54,747 nucleotides of DNA from NCBI GenBank assembly GCA_012522855.1, contig JAAYJQ010000026.1, positions 1 through 54,747 of the forward strand, written 5' to 3'. This DNA is from Bacteroidales bacterium. GTDB taxonomy: Bacteria > Bacteroidota > Bacteroidia > Bacteroidales > UBA932. Shown piece after piece: positions 41,574 to 50,823 of this stretch. A model generated the notes under the pieces. The model was given only the letters and a program-made list of their open reading frames with translations, had not been told where the DNA came from and did not search any database. Within the stretch, counting starts at the first letter, position 1. Each line of letters starts with the position of its first letter. The translations under genes were made by a program, and so were the position numbers.

Positions 41574-43403
41574 TTATTCAGATCCTTTGACCTCATCCCA
41601 ACCAGGATTCTGTATAAGATTACGGTTCAGTGAAAGGTCATTGAGAGGAATAGGATAGTAATAATCCCTTGACTCGTTAAAGTTGAAAGGATTGCCTGCA
41701 TTCCACCAGCTCTTCATCGGGGCAAGGTATCCCTTGGTGTCTTCAGTAAGGAAGACGCAGTTGGTCACACCGACTTCGCAAGTTGTGGTGGCCTTGGACT
41801 TTGTGCTTCCTATATAATAGCATACCTCGGGCTTTCCGTCACCGTCAAGATCGTATTCTCCAAGACCTGGAACATACATTCCGTAGTATGAAGCGGGGTT
41901 GTCGAGCACCTTCCCGCACTTCCAACGGAAGACGTCATCAAGCCTGAAGCCTTCCTGAGCGAGCTCGATGGCTCTCTCGCGACGGATTTCAAGGATGAGC
42001 GCTTTTTGGCTTCCGGTAACATTGGGATAGAAGAGATCGGTCTGAAGATACGGATCAGCCGTGACACCCATCGTAAGGTGAGGCATACCGACACGGTCCC
42101 GAAGGAGGTTGACGGACTTGTCAAGGTCACTCTGTGTAAGCGTGCCAAGTTCAGCCTTGGCTTCAGCGAAGTTCAAGTACACTTCTCCGAGCCTGAACAC
42201 AGGAAGATCATTGTAGGACCTGTCGAACTTGTCTTTTCCCATATTGTCCTCCGGCATAACAAACTTGCGCATCTGGTAACCGGTAATGGTGACGGTGAAG
42301 TCGACAGGCTGAGGAGTAACTGAATAGGAGTAGGTTCCGTTCTCCTCGTGAATACGAGATCCGCCGGGGAGAAGGATGGTCTGTCCGAGACGAGGGTCAC
42401 GGTCTACGACCTCCTCGGAATAGGTCATGGTCGCGTAGCCGTCCTTGTCAGTGAACCTAGAGCCATCCTTCATAAGGTAGCAGTTCACAAACTTCTTGGT
42501 AAGGCTTTGACGACCCTGAGAGTTCATAAGGCCCATCGCTGTAGCATTGTGCATCAGCTCAGTACCGAAATCGAAGTTGATAGAAAGGATGTACTCGGCA
42601 GTGCTCTCCTCATATTGGGAGAAGAGAACAGCATAGTCAAGATCAGGCTTGCCGGTAGAATAAAGCTTGTGAGGACTGGTTGTCATCAGTTCCTCGGCAG
42701 CGGAAGCGGCAAGCTGGAGATAGTACTTGTAATCGCGCTCCGGATAAGAGATATTATGATACTTTCGGAAGGTTCCCTCATACAGGCAGAAGCGGGCCTT
42801 GAGAGCAAGTGCCGCCCATTTTGTCGCGCGATAGTTATGTCCGCTATAGGACTCGGGAAGACCAGCGATGGCTTCATCGATATCCTCGAGCATATGCGTC
42901 ATCACTACTTCGCGGGAATCACGCGGAGCCTGGAGCTCGGGGGAATCAGAATCAAGTTCGTGATCAATCCACGGAACGTCTCCGAACTTCTTCACCTTGT
43001 CGAAATAGAAGTAGGCGCGGAAGAACTTGCAAAGAGCGGAATAATGCCTCTTCGCAGCTTCATCCTCGCATTGCGTTTCCATATAGTCGAGACAGGTGTT
43101 CATCTTGCGAAGATCCGTCCAGGTCCAGGAACCGCCAGTCTCGGGTGTAATTCTGTTGTTGCCTCCCCTGAGGAAGTTGCCGGGATCATTGCCGATGTAC
43201 TGGTCGCTCTTCTCACTATATGGATTCTTAGGAAGCAGATTGTTGTAGAACGAGTTCGTGAAAAGCTGAAGTTCAGTGGCATTTTTGAAATAAGTCTCCG
43301 GGCTGATCTTCGCCTTCGGAGTCTTGTCAAGAATTTCGTCAAACTTGTCACAGGCAGTCAATCCTAAAATGGCGACCGCCAGAACAGCAAAATATTTTTT
43401 CAT
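41574..43403 (-). CDS. susD: SusD/RagB-family nutrient-binding lipoprotein
   Basis: 609 residues from ATG 43403 (MKKYFAVLAVAILGLTACDK, lipobox LTAC); earlier in-frame ATGs only extend the N-terminus. SusD features: an early DKTPKAKISPETYFKNATEL, TPR-like helices (AALALKARFCLYEGTFRKY), a central PVFRLGEVYLNFAEAKAELG and the C-terminal REEIGF-like ILEIRRERAIELAQEGFRLD, DVFRW, ending in NPGW. It caps the SusC channel at the outer membrane and hands over oligosaccharide. Encoded between SusC and the BACON lipoprotein; the usual order SusC-SusD-SusE/F is kept. Confidence 0.95.
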   Translation of the reverse strand: MKKYFAVLAVAILGLTACDKFDEILDKTPKAKISPETYFKNATELQLFTNSFYNNLLPKNPYSEKSDQYIGNDPGNFLRGGNNRITPETGGSWTWTDLRKMNTCLDYMETQCEDEAAKRHYSALCKFFRAYFYFDKVKKFGDVPWIDHELDSDSPELQAPRDSREVVMTHMLEDIDEAIAGLPESYSGHNYRATKWAALALKARFCLYEGTFRKYHNISYPERDYKYYLQLAASAAEELMTTSPHKLYSTGKPDLDYAVLFSQYEESTAEYILSINFDFGTELMHNATAMGLMNSQGRQSLTKKFVNCYLMKDGSRFTDKDGYATMTYSEEVVDRDPRLGQTILLPGGSRIHEENGTYSYSVTPQPVDFTVTITGYQMRKFVMPEDNMGKDKFDRSYNDLPVFRLGEVYLNFAEAKAELGTLTQSDLDKSVNLLRDRVGMPHLTMGVTADPYLQTDLFYPNVTGSQKALILEIRRERAIELAQEGFRLDDVFRWKCGKVLDNPASYYGMYVPGLGEYDLDGDGKPEVCYYIGSTKSKATTTCEVGVTNCVFLTEDTKGYLAPMKSWWNAGNPFNFNESRDYYYPIPLNDLSLNRNLIQNPGWDEVKGSE

Positions 43404-43430
43404 ATTACTTTTCATTTGAAGGGCCATTAT

Positions 43431-46400
43431 TTAGAATGTTATATCAACACCAAACATATAGGTCTTCTGCCAAGGATAGAATGCACGGCTAGAGCTGCCG
43501 CTGCGGGACACGTTGGCCGCCTCGGGATCGATGTAGATCGAGTGAGCCTTAAGTGGAGACCAGTAATGGAGGTTCTCTCCTGTAAAGTAGACTCTTACCT
43601 TGTCAAGTCCGATCTTCTGGATGACCTTCTTCGGTAGCGTGTATCCGAGAGTGAGATTCTTCCAACGTAGATATCTGATGTTCTGGAGATACCTTGTGTT
43701 GGTCCTTGCAAGCTGGCCTTTGCTGTTGTAGGCAAGATAGGCGACAGCCCGAGGAAAATAGGCGTCGGTATTGTTGTAGTCCCAACACTGGCTGAGGAAA
43801 TCCTTGGGAAGGTAAGTTGTCATCGGCTGAGAAAAAGGTCCCCAGAAAGCGAATGACGTGCCCTCGAAATAATAGTGGTGATTTCCTGTTCCCTGGAAGA
43901 ATGTAGAAAAGTCGAATCCGGCATAGTCCAGTCCTAGATTAATGCCGTATTGGAGCTTGGGGAGCCTATTTCCGATGATCTTGCGGTCACCCGGGTCAAT
44001 GGCGCTGTTGGCGCCGATACTGATCTTGCCGTCACCGTCAAGGTCGATGTACTTGAGGTCGCCTGCCTTCCAGACACCGCCGGGGAGTTTTCCGTTGACG
44101 TAGGAAAGATCAACCTGCGATGAATATTCGGCAGCCTCCTCGTCGGTCTGGAAGAGATCGTCAGCGATAAATCCCCAGATTTCACCAAGTTTCTGTCCGA
44201 CGTAGTAGTTTGCAAGGATCTTGTCCTTGTTCTCGAACTTGGTGATTTCAGAGTCATATTGGCTGAGCATACCTTTGACACTGTATCCCAATGATCTGCC
44301 GGCAAGTACTGTCTGGCTCCTCCAACTGAGGGAGAGTTCGTATCCCTTGGTACGAAGGTCGGCAGTGTTCATCTTCGGAACGCTGGCACCGTAAACGGAC
44401 GGGAGTTCAATACCGTCGGTCAGCATACCCTTTGTGTCACGGATATAGGCTTCGGCAGTAAACTGCAATCTGTCTTTGAACATTCCGAAGTCGACACCGA
44501 GGTTGTACTGCTCTGAAGTCTCCCATGTCAAGTCGGAAGCGTTGGGAGCGGAGATGTTGGAATATTTTGCGACGGAACTTGTCTCACCGAAACTGTAATG
44601 GGCGAAATCATTCACGTTGATGGCACGGAAGAATGCATAGTCAGCGACCTCCTGATTGCCGAGCGTACCGAATGAAGCGCGGAACTTGAGGTTATTCACA
44701 GTTGACTTGAGAGGAGCGAAGAAGGGCTCCTCGGAGATACGCCAACCGGCTGAGACTGAAGGGAACCAACCCCATCGATGACCAGAAGCGAAACGAGATG
44801 TGCCGTCATAACGGCCGGAAGCCTCGAAGAGGTACTTTCCCTTATAGTCGTAGTTCACACGACCGAAGAAACCGAGGAGAGCATATTCAGACTGATCCCC
44901 ATCAACGGTCATGATGACTGTACCGTCGCTTGCCGCGCCGACAAGGCTGAGATCGTTCAGTTCCTCGGAAAGAAGATGCTGACCGTTTGCTTTGATGTAT
45001 TTCATATCTCTGGTTTCATAGTTGGAACCAGCCATCAAAGTGAGGTGATGGGCGTCAAGGAACGTCTTCTCGTAGGTTGCGTACAAGTTGGCGGAATAGT
45101 AGTTGTAGGTTCTGACTGTCTCGGTGAGTTCGTCCAGACCCGCACCGGAATCGTAGTACTCCATCGGAGCGTCAGGAGTTGTCCTGTAAGGGAATGAGAC
45201 ATCACGACTCATGTCCCTGTTCTGGAAGAGACGGTATGTGAAGTTTCCGACAACGGTCAGGCCGTCAAATGGTTTGATGATAAGTTCGGAGGTATTGGAG
45301 AAGTCAGACCTGACCTGAGCGTTCTTGGCTTTGCCTTCGCTGTAGACGATATGACGTCCGTTGCCGACAGCGTAAGATCCATTGAGAATGCCCTCAGCGA
45401 GACGATAGACGTAAGAACCGTCAGGATTCGTGAACGGGAAGATGGGAAGTCCGTGAGCCGAGCTGTAGACGATCGCATTCTGGATGTTTCCGTCAGCGGT
45501 CACAAACTTGAAGTTGGATGTGTAGAATGAAGTGTTGTTGCTGAACTTCATGTACTTGTTGATATCAAAATCAATCTTCGAACGAAGATTGTATTTCTTG
45601 AACACATCAGGGCTGAGTTTGATGATACCGACCTGCTTGTCGAAACCGCCGGAAACCATATAACGGATGCTCTTAGTGCCTCCGGAAAGTGAAACGCTCT
45701 GCTGCTGAACAGGATGCCTGTCATTGTACAGCTTATGCCACCAGTCATTGTTTCCATAGTATGTCCAACGACGCTTTCCGTTCCTGACCTCATCAACAAC
45801 CCAAGGACGGGCAGGATTCTCGGTCTTGTCGTTGACGCGAGCCAGAAGTTCCATCATGTCACGGTCGTCATAGAGGACATAGTTGGATCCTTCGGAAGCC
45901 ATACGGAACTTGTTGATTGTGTAGACCGACCAGTAACCTGTTGTTTCATAATCAGTTGAAGTTGTAGGTTCCTCCCAGCCGAAGCGCCCGCTGTAGCGAA
46001 CGGTCGTCTTGCCTTCAGACTCTACGCCGCTCTTTGTCGTAACAAGGATGACACCGAATGCGGCACGGGCGCCGTACACCGCAGCCGCCGCAGCATCTTT
46101 GATAACGGAGATAGACTCCACATCGTTCGGATTGACGCGGTTGATGTCACCGACGGCGCCATCGATCAGGACCAGAGGAGCCGCTCCGTTGATTGATGTG
46201 TAGCCTCGGATGTTCAGCGAACCGGTCGAGCCGGGGCTACCTGAAGATGTGGTGATGTTAAGTCCCGGAACAGCCCCCTGAAGCATGATGGAAAGAGAAT
46301 GGGCGGAACGGTTTTCGAGTTCTCTTGACTCCACAGAAGTGATGGCTCCGGTGAGGTTGACCTTTTTCTGTGTTCCGTAACCGACAACCACGGTCTCTTC

Positions 46401-46712
46401 AAGCAGCATGGAGTCTTCCTGCAGGATGATCCTGACTGTGCTGGTTCCGGCCGGCACCAATACATTCTGAATCTCATAGCCCATACAGTTGACCTCCAGT
46501 GTAACGTCACCTGCCGGAACATTCAGCGCGAAACTGCCATCTGAGTCAGTTATCGTTCCGGTCAAGCCGGAAGTCATGACAGCCGCTCCTACGACAGGCT
46601 GCTGCTGGGCATCGAGAACTGTTCCCGACACCTGCCTCGTCTGCGCAAAAAGCGACAGTGCTGACACGAGAGTCAGCGAAAGGACTGCAGCAAATACTTT
46701 TAATGGTTTCAT
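43431..46712 (-). CDS. susC: SusC/RagA-family TonB-dependent receptor
   Basis: 1093 residues. Signal peptide MKPLKVFAAVLSLTLVSALS (LFAQ); a carboxypeptidase-regulatory-like domain (about 25-105: VSGTVLDAQQQPVVGAAV...GYEIQNV); a TonB-box segment (LLEETVVVGYGTQKKVNLTG); plug (SIMLQGAVPGLNITTSSGSP, GSTGSLNIRGYTSINGAAPL, VLIDG); and a 22-strand barrel ending YMFGVDITF. It imports oligomers with SusD. The gene starts 37 bp after the phosphoesterase stop, so the operon order is phosphoesterase, susC, susD, BACON protein. Neither an anti-sigma nor a hybrid two-component regulator is beside it. Confidence 0.96.
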   Translation of the reverse strand: MKPLKVFAAVLSLTLVSALSLFAQTRQVSGTVLDAQQQPVVGAAVMTSGLTGTITDSDGSFALNVPAGDVTLEVNCMGYEIQNVLVPAGTSTVRIILQEDSMLLEETVVVGYGTQKKVNLTGAITSVESRELENRSAHSLSIMLQGAVPGLNITTSSGSPGSTGSLNIRGYTSINGAAPLVLIDGAVGDINRVNPNDVESISVIKDAAAAAVYGARAAFGVILVTTKSGVESEGKTTVRYSGRFGWEEPTTSTDYETTGYWSVYTINKFRMASEGSNYVLYDDRDMMELLARVNDKTENPARPWVVDEVRNGKRRWTYYGNNDWWHKLYNDRHPVQQQSVSLSGGTKSIRYMVSGGFDKQVGIIKLSPDVFKKYNLRSKIDFDINKYMKFSNNTSFYTSNFKFVTADGNIQNAIVYSSAHGLPIFPFTNPDGSYVYRLAEGILNGSYAVGNGRHIVYSEGKAKNAQVRSDFSNTSELIIKPFDGLTVVGNFTYRLFQNRDMSRDVSFPYRTTPDAPMEYYDSGAGLDELTETVRTYNYYSANLYATYEKTFLDAHHLTLMAGSNYETRDMKYIKANGQHLLSEELNDLSLVGAASDGTVIMTVDGDQSEYALLGFFGRVNYDYKGKYLFEASGRYDGTSRFASGHRWGWFPSVSAGWRISEEPFFAPLKSTVNNLKFRASFGTLGNQEVADYAFFRAINVNDFAHYSFGETSSVAKYSNISAPNASDLTWETSEQYNLGVDFGMFKDRLQFTAEAYIRDTKGMLTDGIELPSVYGASVPKMNTADLRTKGYELSLSWRSQTVLAGRSLGYSVKGMLSQYDSEITKFENKDKILANYYVGQKLGEIWGFIADDLFQTDEEAAEYSSQVDLSYVNGKLPGGVWKAGDLKYIDLDGDGKISIGANSAIDPGDRKIIGNRLPKLQYGINLGLDYAGFDFSTFFQGTGNHHYYFEGTSFAFWGPFSQPMTTYLPKDFLSQCWDYNNTDAYFPRAVAYLAYNSKGQLARTNTRYLQNIRYLRWKNLTLGYTLPKKVIQKIGLDKVRVYFTGENLHYWSPLKAHSIYIDPEAANVSRSGSSSRAFYPWQKTYMFGVDITF

Positions 46713-46749
46713 AAAAGGGTTTGTTAATAAATAGATAGTGTATTGTTCC

Positions 46750-48729
46750 TTATTTCATGTATTTATAGGCATCTTTCGTGAATATCTTCGGCCTGGCCAT
46801 GGTCTCGGAGTAAGCGTTACCGAACCTGTCGGTCACTTTGATTTCAAGAGTAGAGTTGGCTGAAGTTGTGTTCACAACAAAGAAATGCGGCCAGTAAGCG
46901 GTCACGAAGGATGTCGATCCGGACTTGAACCGTGGCGCGGAATTGACCAGCATATGCAAAGGATCATAGGCGCAGATCGCTGTCGTAGCGAGTTCCTTTC
47001 CACCCTCCGTAACCGTGACCTTCCAGTTTTTGTCATATGCCCAGACATTGATCAGAACGGAATTCGCGGAAAACGATCCGGTCCAGTCCACCATCTTTTT
47101 CCAATCATCCTTGTTGCCGCCGATTTCATCTGTCAGAACCTTCTGGACCTCATTCATATCATAACTTCTAAACTGGTAGGAGTGATCGGCTCCAGCAGAC
47201 TTATACTGCCAAGTGACATCTGTACCATTGAACTTGCAGATTGTGTAGCCGCCGGGCGTTCCATCGGGAGAGAGATTGAATCCGGGCGTGTAATACCCTG
47301 ACCACCACCATGTTCCACAGACAGAGGCTCCATTTGTCTCATAGAAGCCATTGGCGCTGTCATCATAGGTGAAGTGGTTGTGCGTATGAGCCGAGAAAAA
47401 GTGTACATTGTAGCCACTCAAAAGAGCGCGGAATGCAGCGGTTCCATAATCTCCGCTGCCGTCAGAATGAGAAGTCAAACCATCCTTGTAGCCAGTCGCA
47501 CCGTTTGGACGATAAGCAGGAGCATGGGAAGAAATCACCACGGGAGTCTTCTTGTCGACAAACGAAAGATCCTTTTTAAGCCAGTCCATCTGATTTTTCG
47601 TGAAATCGACAAGATACTGGGAGCGATAGTCTTTTGTAATGTTTCCGCTAGCGTCATCAACTGAGGCAGGAGTATTTTTGTAGTCAATGTCGTCGAGCAC
47701 TACAAAATGAACCGAACCTAAATTATAAGAATAATACGTAGGACATATCGCCTCGCGGTAAGCATTCTCCATCAAGAAATCACCCGCCTCGCGATAGTTG
47801 TTGTCGTGGTTGCCCATTGTCTGCCAGACACAGATCATGCTGAGATCCCTATTGAGCTCTGCCTTGTATTCGGCAAAACTATAGGAATTCCTGTACCAGT
47901 AATAGTCCCATGTCATGTCGCCGAGCGTGAGACCATACTGCCTTCCGGCACCTGAGTTGACATCATCCATCAGACTTGACGCAAAGTCCCTGAACTGATT
48001 GATGTCATTCTGTTTCTTGGCAAGATGCATATCCCCCATCACATAGAGGGTGAATATGTTGTTGTCGATCTTGTTGAGCGTGAAGTCGACACGCTCGGAA
48101 GTCAAAGAACCCCTGGTGAGTGGTTTCCAGTTCTGAGGCAGAACTCCATTGAGAGGAGGTTCGTAACCGCTTGGAACGGAAATGAAGACATAACCGAATT
48201 TCTTCTGCGAGGCAATCCTGTAAACCCCGTTTTCATCAGTCTTGACGACTTCGACCCCATCAGACATGACCACATCGGAAAGTGGCTTGCCTTCGCAAGT
48301 CACAAGTCCATAAATTGATGCGCCTTCCGGGGTAACCGTATCGCCGGGCGTCGTCGCATAAATGATCGAAACGGACATATTCCCTTTCAAGGTCTTTGTT
48401 CCTCCGCTGAGGAGATAAACCTTGTAGGTCCCGGACATCAGATTGGGAGGGAGCCTGACGGTGAACTTGTTGTCATCGGCGAAAGTAATCGCGCAAGTGA
48501 ATGCGTTTCCTTGAGAATCTTCGAAGACAATCTGGTCGGAAGTCTTTGGCGGATGGTTGAACAGAACCTTGAAATCCATCGTCGCAGCATCGCTTGCCAG
48601 CGTAACAGAAGACGGGACATTGAATTCAGCGGTAGACAGCGTCTCTTCCTTCGTGCCATTACAGGCCCAGAAAACGAAGGCGGCAGAGAAGATTAAGACA
48701 ATTACTATTTGAATCTTCTTCATCGTCAT
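46750..48729 (-). CDS. Calcineurin-like metallophosphoesterase lipoprotein (first gene of SusC/D operon)
   Basis: 659 residues; start at 48729 or 48723 (MKKIQ). Lipobox FWACN. Residues about 35-130 are a beta-sandwich binding region, followed by a carboxypeptidase-reg/MetallophosN-like strand set (ASIYGLVTCEGKPLSDVVMS). The metallophosphoesterase core carries all five motifs: GDMHLA (D-x-H), LTLGDMTWD, MGNHDN, SSHAP and SAHTHNH. A C-terminal domain (about 510-659) completes the architecture common in Bacteroidota. The enzyme cleaves phosphomono- or diesters at the cell surface or in the periplasm. Being the first gene before SusC is unusual and points to a phosphorylated substrate. Confidence 0.88.
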   Translation of the reverse strand: MTMKKIQIVIVLIFSAAFVFWACNGTKEETLSTAEFNVPSSVTLASDAATMDFKVLFNHPPKTSDQIVFEDSQGNAFTCAITFADDNKFTVRLPPNLMSGTYKVYLLSGGTKTLKGNMSVSIIYATTPGDTVTPEGASIYGLVTCEGKPLSDVVMSDGVEVVKTDENGVYRIASQKKFGYVFISVPSGYEPPLNGVLPQNWKPLTRGSLTSERVDFTLNKIDNNIFTLYVMGDMHLAKKQNDINQFRDFASSLMDDVNSGAGRQYGLTLGDMTWDYYWYRNSYSFAEYKAELNRDLSMICVWQTMGNHDNNYREAGDFLMENAYREAICPTYYSYNLGSVHFVVLDDIDYKNTPASVDDASGNITKDYRSQYLVDFTKNQMDWLKKDLSFVDKKTPVVISSHAPAYRPNGATGYKDGLTSHSDGSGDYGTAAFRALLSGYNVHFFSAHTHNHFTYDDSANGFYETNGASVCGTWWWSGYYTPGFNLSPDGTPGGYTICKFNGTDVTWQYKSAGADHSYQFRSYDMNEVQKVLTDEIGGNKDDWKKMVDWTGSFSANSVLINVWAYDKNWKVTVTEGGKELATTAICAYDPLHMLVNSAPRFKSGSTSFVTAYWPHFFVVNTTSANSTLEIKVTDRFGNAYSETMARPKIFTKDAYKYMK

Positions 48730-49002
48730 GTTTTTTCCAATATTATTTACCCATGAATTGCTCTTTTTCGCTTATATTAACTAATAGGGGCGCTTGACTC
48801 GTAGGGAAATATTCCGGCGTGCATCAATAAGAGCCCGACTTTATCACTTATTTGGTTTTAGGGGGGTAATAAATCTTGACATTGAATACTTTGCTGGTTA
48901 TAGTATTAGGGTATGTGGCGAGACAAATTTACATAAAATATTTTGATTTATACGATAATGAATATTCTTACAGCAGTTTTATGCCCCTCAGGAAAAATTA
49001 CC

Positions 49003-49010
49003 TACCTTTG
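49003..49010 (+). promoter_or_regulatory. -7 promoter element of the sugar-kinase gene
   Basis: TACCTTTG matches TAnnTTTG, 30 bases before ATG 49041. The 270 bases before it (48730-49002), shared with the divergent SusC operon, show no other gene or clear site. Confidence 0.55.
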
Positions 49011-49040
49011 TCGAGGTTCCACAGACAAATCAAAACCACG

Positions 49041-50129
49041 ATGGATACACTGAAAAATATCGCCGCGAAGTTCGCGCTTGAGGGAGAAGCAACGACCGTC
49101 AAAACGCTTGGAGAAGGGTTCATCAATGACACATATCTCGTCTGGATGGACGGTTCCGCCGAGCCGGCATACATCCTCCAGCGGAAGAACCACCAGGTTT
49201 TTCCGGATGTCCCCGCCATGATGGAAAACATCCGGAAGGTCACCGAACACATCAAAGCCAAGGTCCGGGATCCGCTCCGCGAGACCCTGACCGTCATCCC
49301 CGCCCGGGACGGGAAACTCTTCTTCCAAGACGAGGGAGGTAATTTCTGGGCGGTCACGCGTTACATCGGCGGCACGATGAGCTACACGAAGGCGGACACC
49401 CCCGCGCTCGCCTACCAGGGCGGTCTCGGCCTCGGTCAGTTCCACCAGCTCGTGTCCGATTTCCAGGAACCCCTTACGGAAGTGATCAAAGGTTTTCACA
49501 ACATCCGGTGGCGTTTTCAGCAGTGGGACCAAACGCTGGCATCGGATCCGGCAGGAAGGGCCGGGAATCTGCGCGAAGAAATCGGTTGGATCGAATCCCG
49601 CCGGACGGAGATGCTGACCTTCTACGAAAAATTCGAACAAGGGATCATCCCGACGCGCGTAACCCACAACGACACCAAAATCAGCAACTTCCTCTTCAAT
49701 GCCGACGACTCGACCTTGCTCTGCGCCATCGACTTGGACACCTTGATGAGTTCCATGATCCTGAACGACACCGGCGACGCGCTGCGTTCCTACACGAACA
49801 CGGGCGAAGAGGACGACCCGGATTCGGGACGGGTGTCCATGAGCATGGAAATGTTCCGCTCCTACATAGAGGGCTATCTTTCGAAAATGGAGCGGGAACT
49901 GACCCCGGTGGAAATTGACTATCTGGCCTTCAGCGGGATCTACATCACCTTCGAGCAGGTTCTCCGCTTCCTGATGGACTACCTCGACGGAGACCGGTAC
50001 TATAAAATCAAGTACCCGGAGCACAACCTCGTCCGCACCCGGGCCCAATACAAACTCCTGACCAGCATGGAAGCGCAGCTGGAGGAAATGAACGGTGTAG
50101 TCCGCTCCCTCTGTGACAAGCAGGAATAG
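49041..50129 (+). CDS. NahK-like hexosamine/sugar 1-kinase (APH fold)
   Basis: 362 residues from ATG 49041 (MDTLKNIAAKFALEGEATTV); an in-frame TTG at 48876 lies upstream of the promoter. Phosphotransferase (choline/aminoglycoside kinase) fold: LGEGFINDTYLV (P-loop equivalent), YILQRKNHQVFPDV (the conserved Lys in LQRKN), VTHNDTKISNFLF (catalytic Asp) and CAIDLDTLM (metal-binding Asp). The Q-R-x-N-x-x-V-F and HNDTK...IDLDT combination is that of N-acetylhexosamine 1-kinase-like proteins of Bacteroidota, which phosphorylate GlcNAc/GalNAc-type sugars released from host glycans. This fits the neighbouring sulfatases. It is cytoplasmic. Its exact sugar is not deducible. Confidence 0.85.
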   Translation: MDTLKNIAAKFALEGEATTVKTLGEGFINDTYLVWMDGSAEPAYILQRKNHQVFPDVPAMMENIRKVTEHIKAKVRDPLRETLTVIPARDGKLFFQDEGGNFWAVTRYIGGTMSYTKADTPALAYQGGLGLGQFHQLVSDFQEPLTEVIKGFHNIRWRFQQWDQTLASDPAGRAGNLREEIGWIESRRTEMLTFYEKFEQGIIPTRVTHNDTKISNFLFNADDSTLLCAIDLDTLMSSMILNDTGDALRSYTNTGEEDDPDSGRVSMSMEMFRSYIEGYLSKMERELTPVEIDYLAFSGIYITFEQVLRFLMDYLDGDRYYKIKYPEHNLVRTRAQYKLLTSMEAQLEEMNGVVRSLCDKQE

Positions 50130-50135
50130 CCTCCC

Positions 50136-50741
50136 CTATTCAAACGTGACCGGAACGAAAAATTCCGGCCTGTGGTAATCCGGCGATTCCGTCCGGACCG
50201 GAGCCCAGGTAAGGTAGTGCGGGGTCTTCAATCCGTCTCCGCATTTGTACAGATTCATTTTCATGGTTCTGCCGCTCCAGGAATCCACCCCGGATCTGAA
50301 AAGCGCGGTAGCGGGAATCGCCACCTGCAGGGTCCACGGTCCCACCTTCCGCTCGGAGAAGGGTTCCGGACCGAGGGACGGAATCGCCTCCACGCCTTCG
50401 AGGATGCAAAGCGGAGCCGGATCCGGGTCGTGACGCCCGGTGCGGCAGGCCATAGCCAACCGGCCGGCTGCGTTCCATTCGAAATTGTAATAATGCGGAT
50501 CCTCCCCGTCCGGCTGGATGAAGCATTCGACGCAGGAATCCCTAAACACGGGGCCTCCCGGGACGGTCTGCTCCGCCTTGGTGGTCTCCTCTTCGACCCG
50601 GAATTCAATGAACAGCAGGGTTCCACCGTGCCACATGCGGAAACGCACGTCCGGGGCGTACGGATAGTCTTCCGGCCAGTTCAGGCATGCGATCGGTTGC
50701 CAAACCTCAGGTTTATTTTCAGTAATCAAGGTTGTGTTCAT
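50136..50741 (-). CDS. CBM9-like carbohydrate-binding protein
   Basis: 201 residues from ATG 50741 (MNTTLITENKPEVWQPIACL); the in-frame ATG at 50765 is upstream of the -7 element. Family-9-like carbohydrate-binding fold of the single-domain Bacteroidota type: YPYAPDVRFRMWHGGTLLFI, FRVEEETTKAEQ, VFRDSCVECFIQPDGEDPHY, YNFEWNAAG and the end ESPDYHRPEFFVPVTFE. No signal peptide is visible, so it may act in the cytoplasm; function unproven. It converges with the sugar-kinase gene (6 bp between stops) and diverges from the sulfatase gene. The -7 element ends 4 bases before its start, so the transcript would be nearly leaderless. Confidence 0.85.
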   Translation of the reverse strand: MNTTLITENKPEVWQPIACLNWPEDYPYAPDVRFRMWHGGTLLFIEFRVEEETTKAEQTVPGGPVFRDSCVECFIQPDGEDPHYYNFEWNAAGRLAMACRTGRHDPDPAPLCILEGVEAIPSLGPEPFSERKVGPWTLQVAIPATALFRSGVDSWSGRTMKMNLYKCGDGLKTPHYLTWAPVRTESPDYHRPEFFVPVTFE

Positions 50742-50745
50742 ATTG

Positions 50746-50817
50746 CAAATATAGGGCTTTTTCAAGGAAGGTCAATACGGAGTCGTTTCTTATTTCTCGC
50801 GAATATTTCTAAATTTG
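50746..50817. promoter_or_regulatory. Divergent promoters abutting two start codons
   Basis: On the minus strand TATATTTG (50753-50746) ends 4 bases before the CBM9-like ATG at 50741. On the plus strand TAAATTTG (50810-50817) ends 6 bases before the sulfatase ATG at 50824. Both fit TAnnTTTG, and both imply start sites at or within a few bases of the first codon. Confidence 0.6.
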
Positions 50818-50823
50818 TACATC

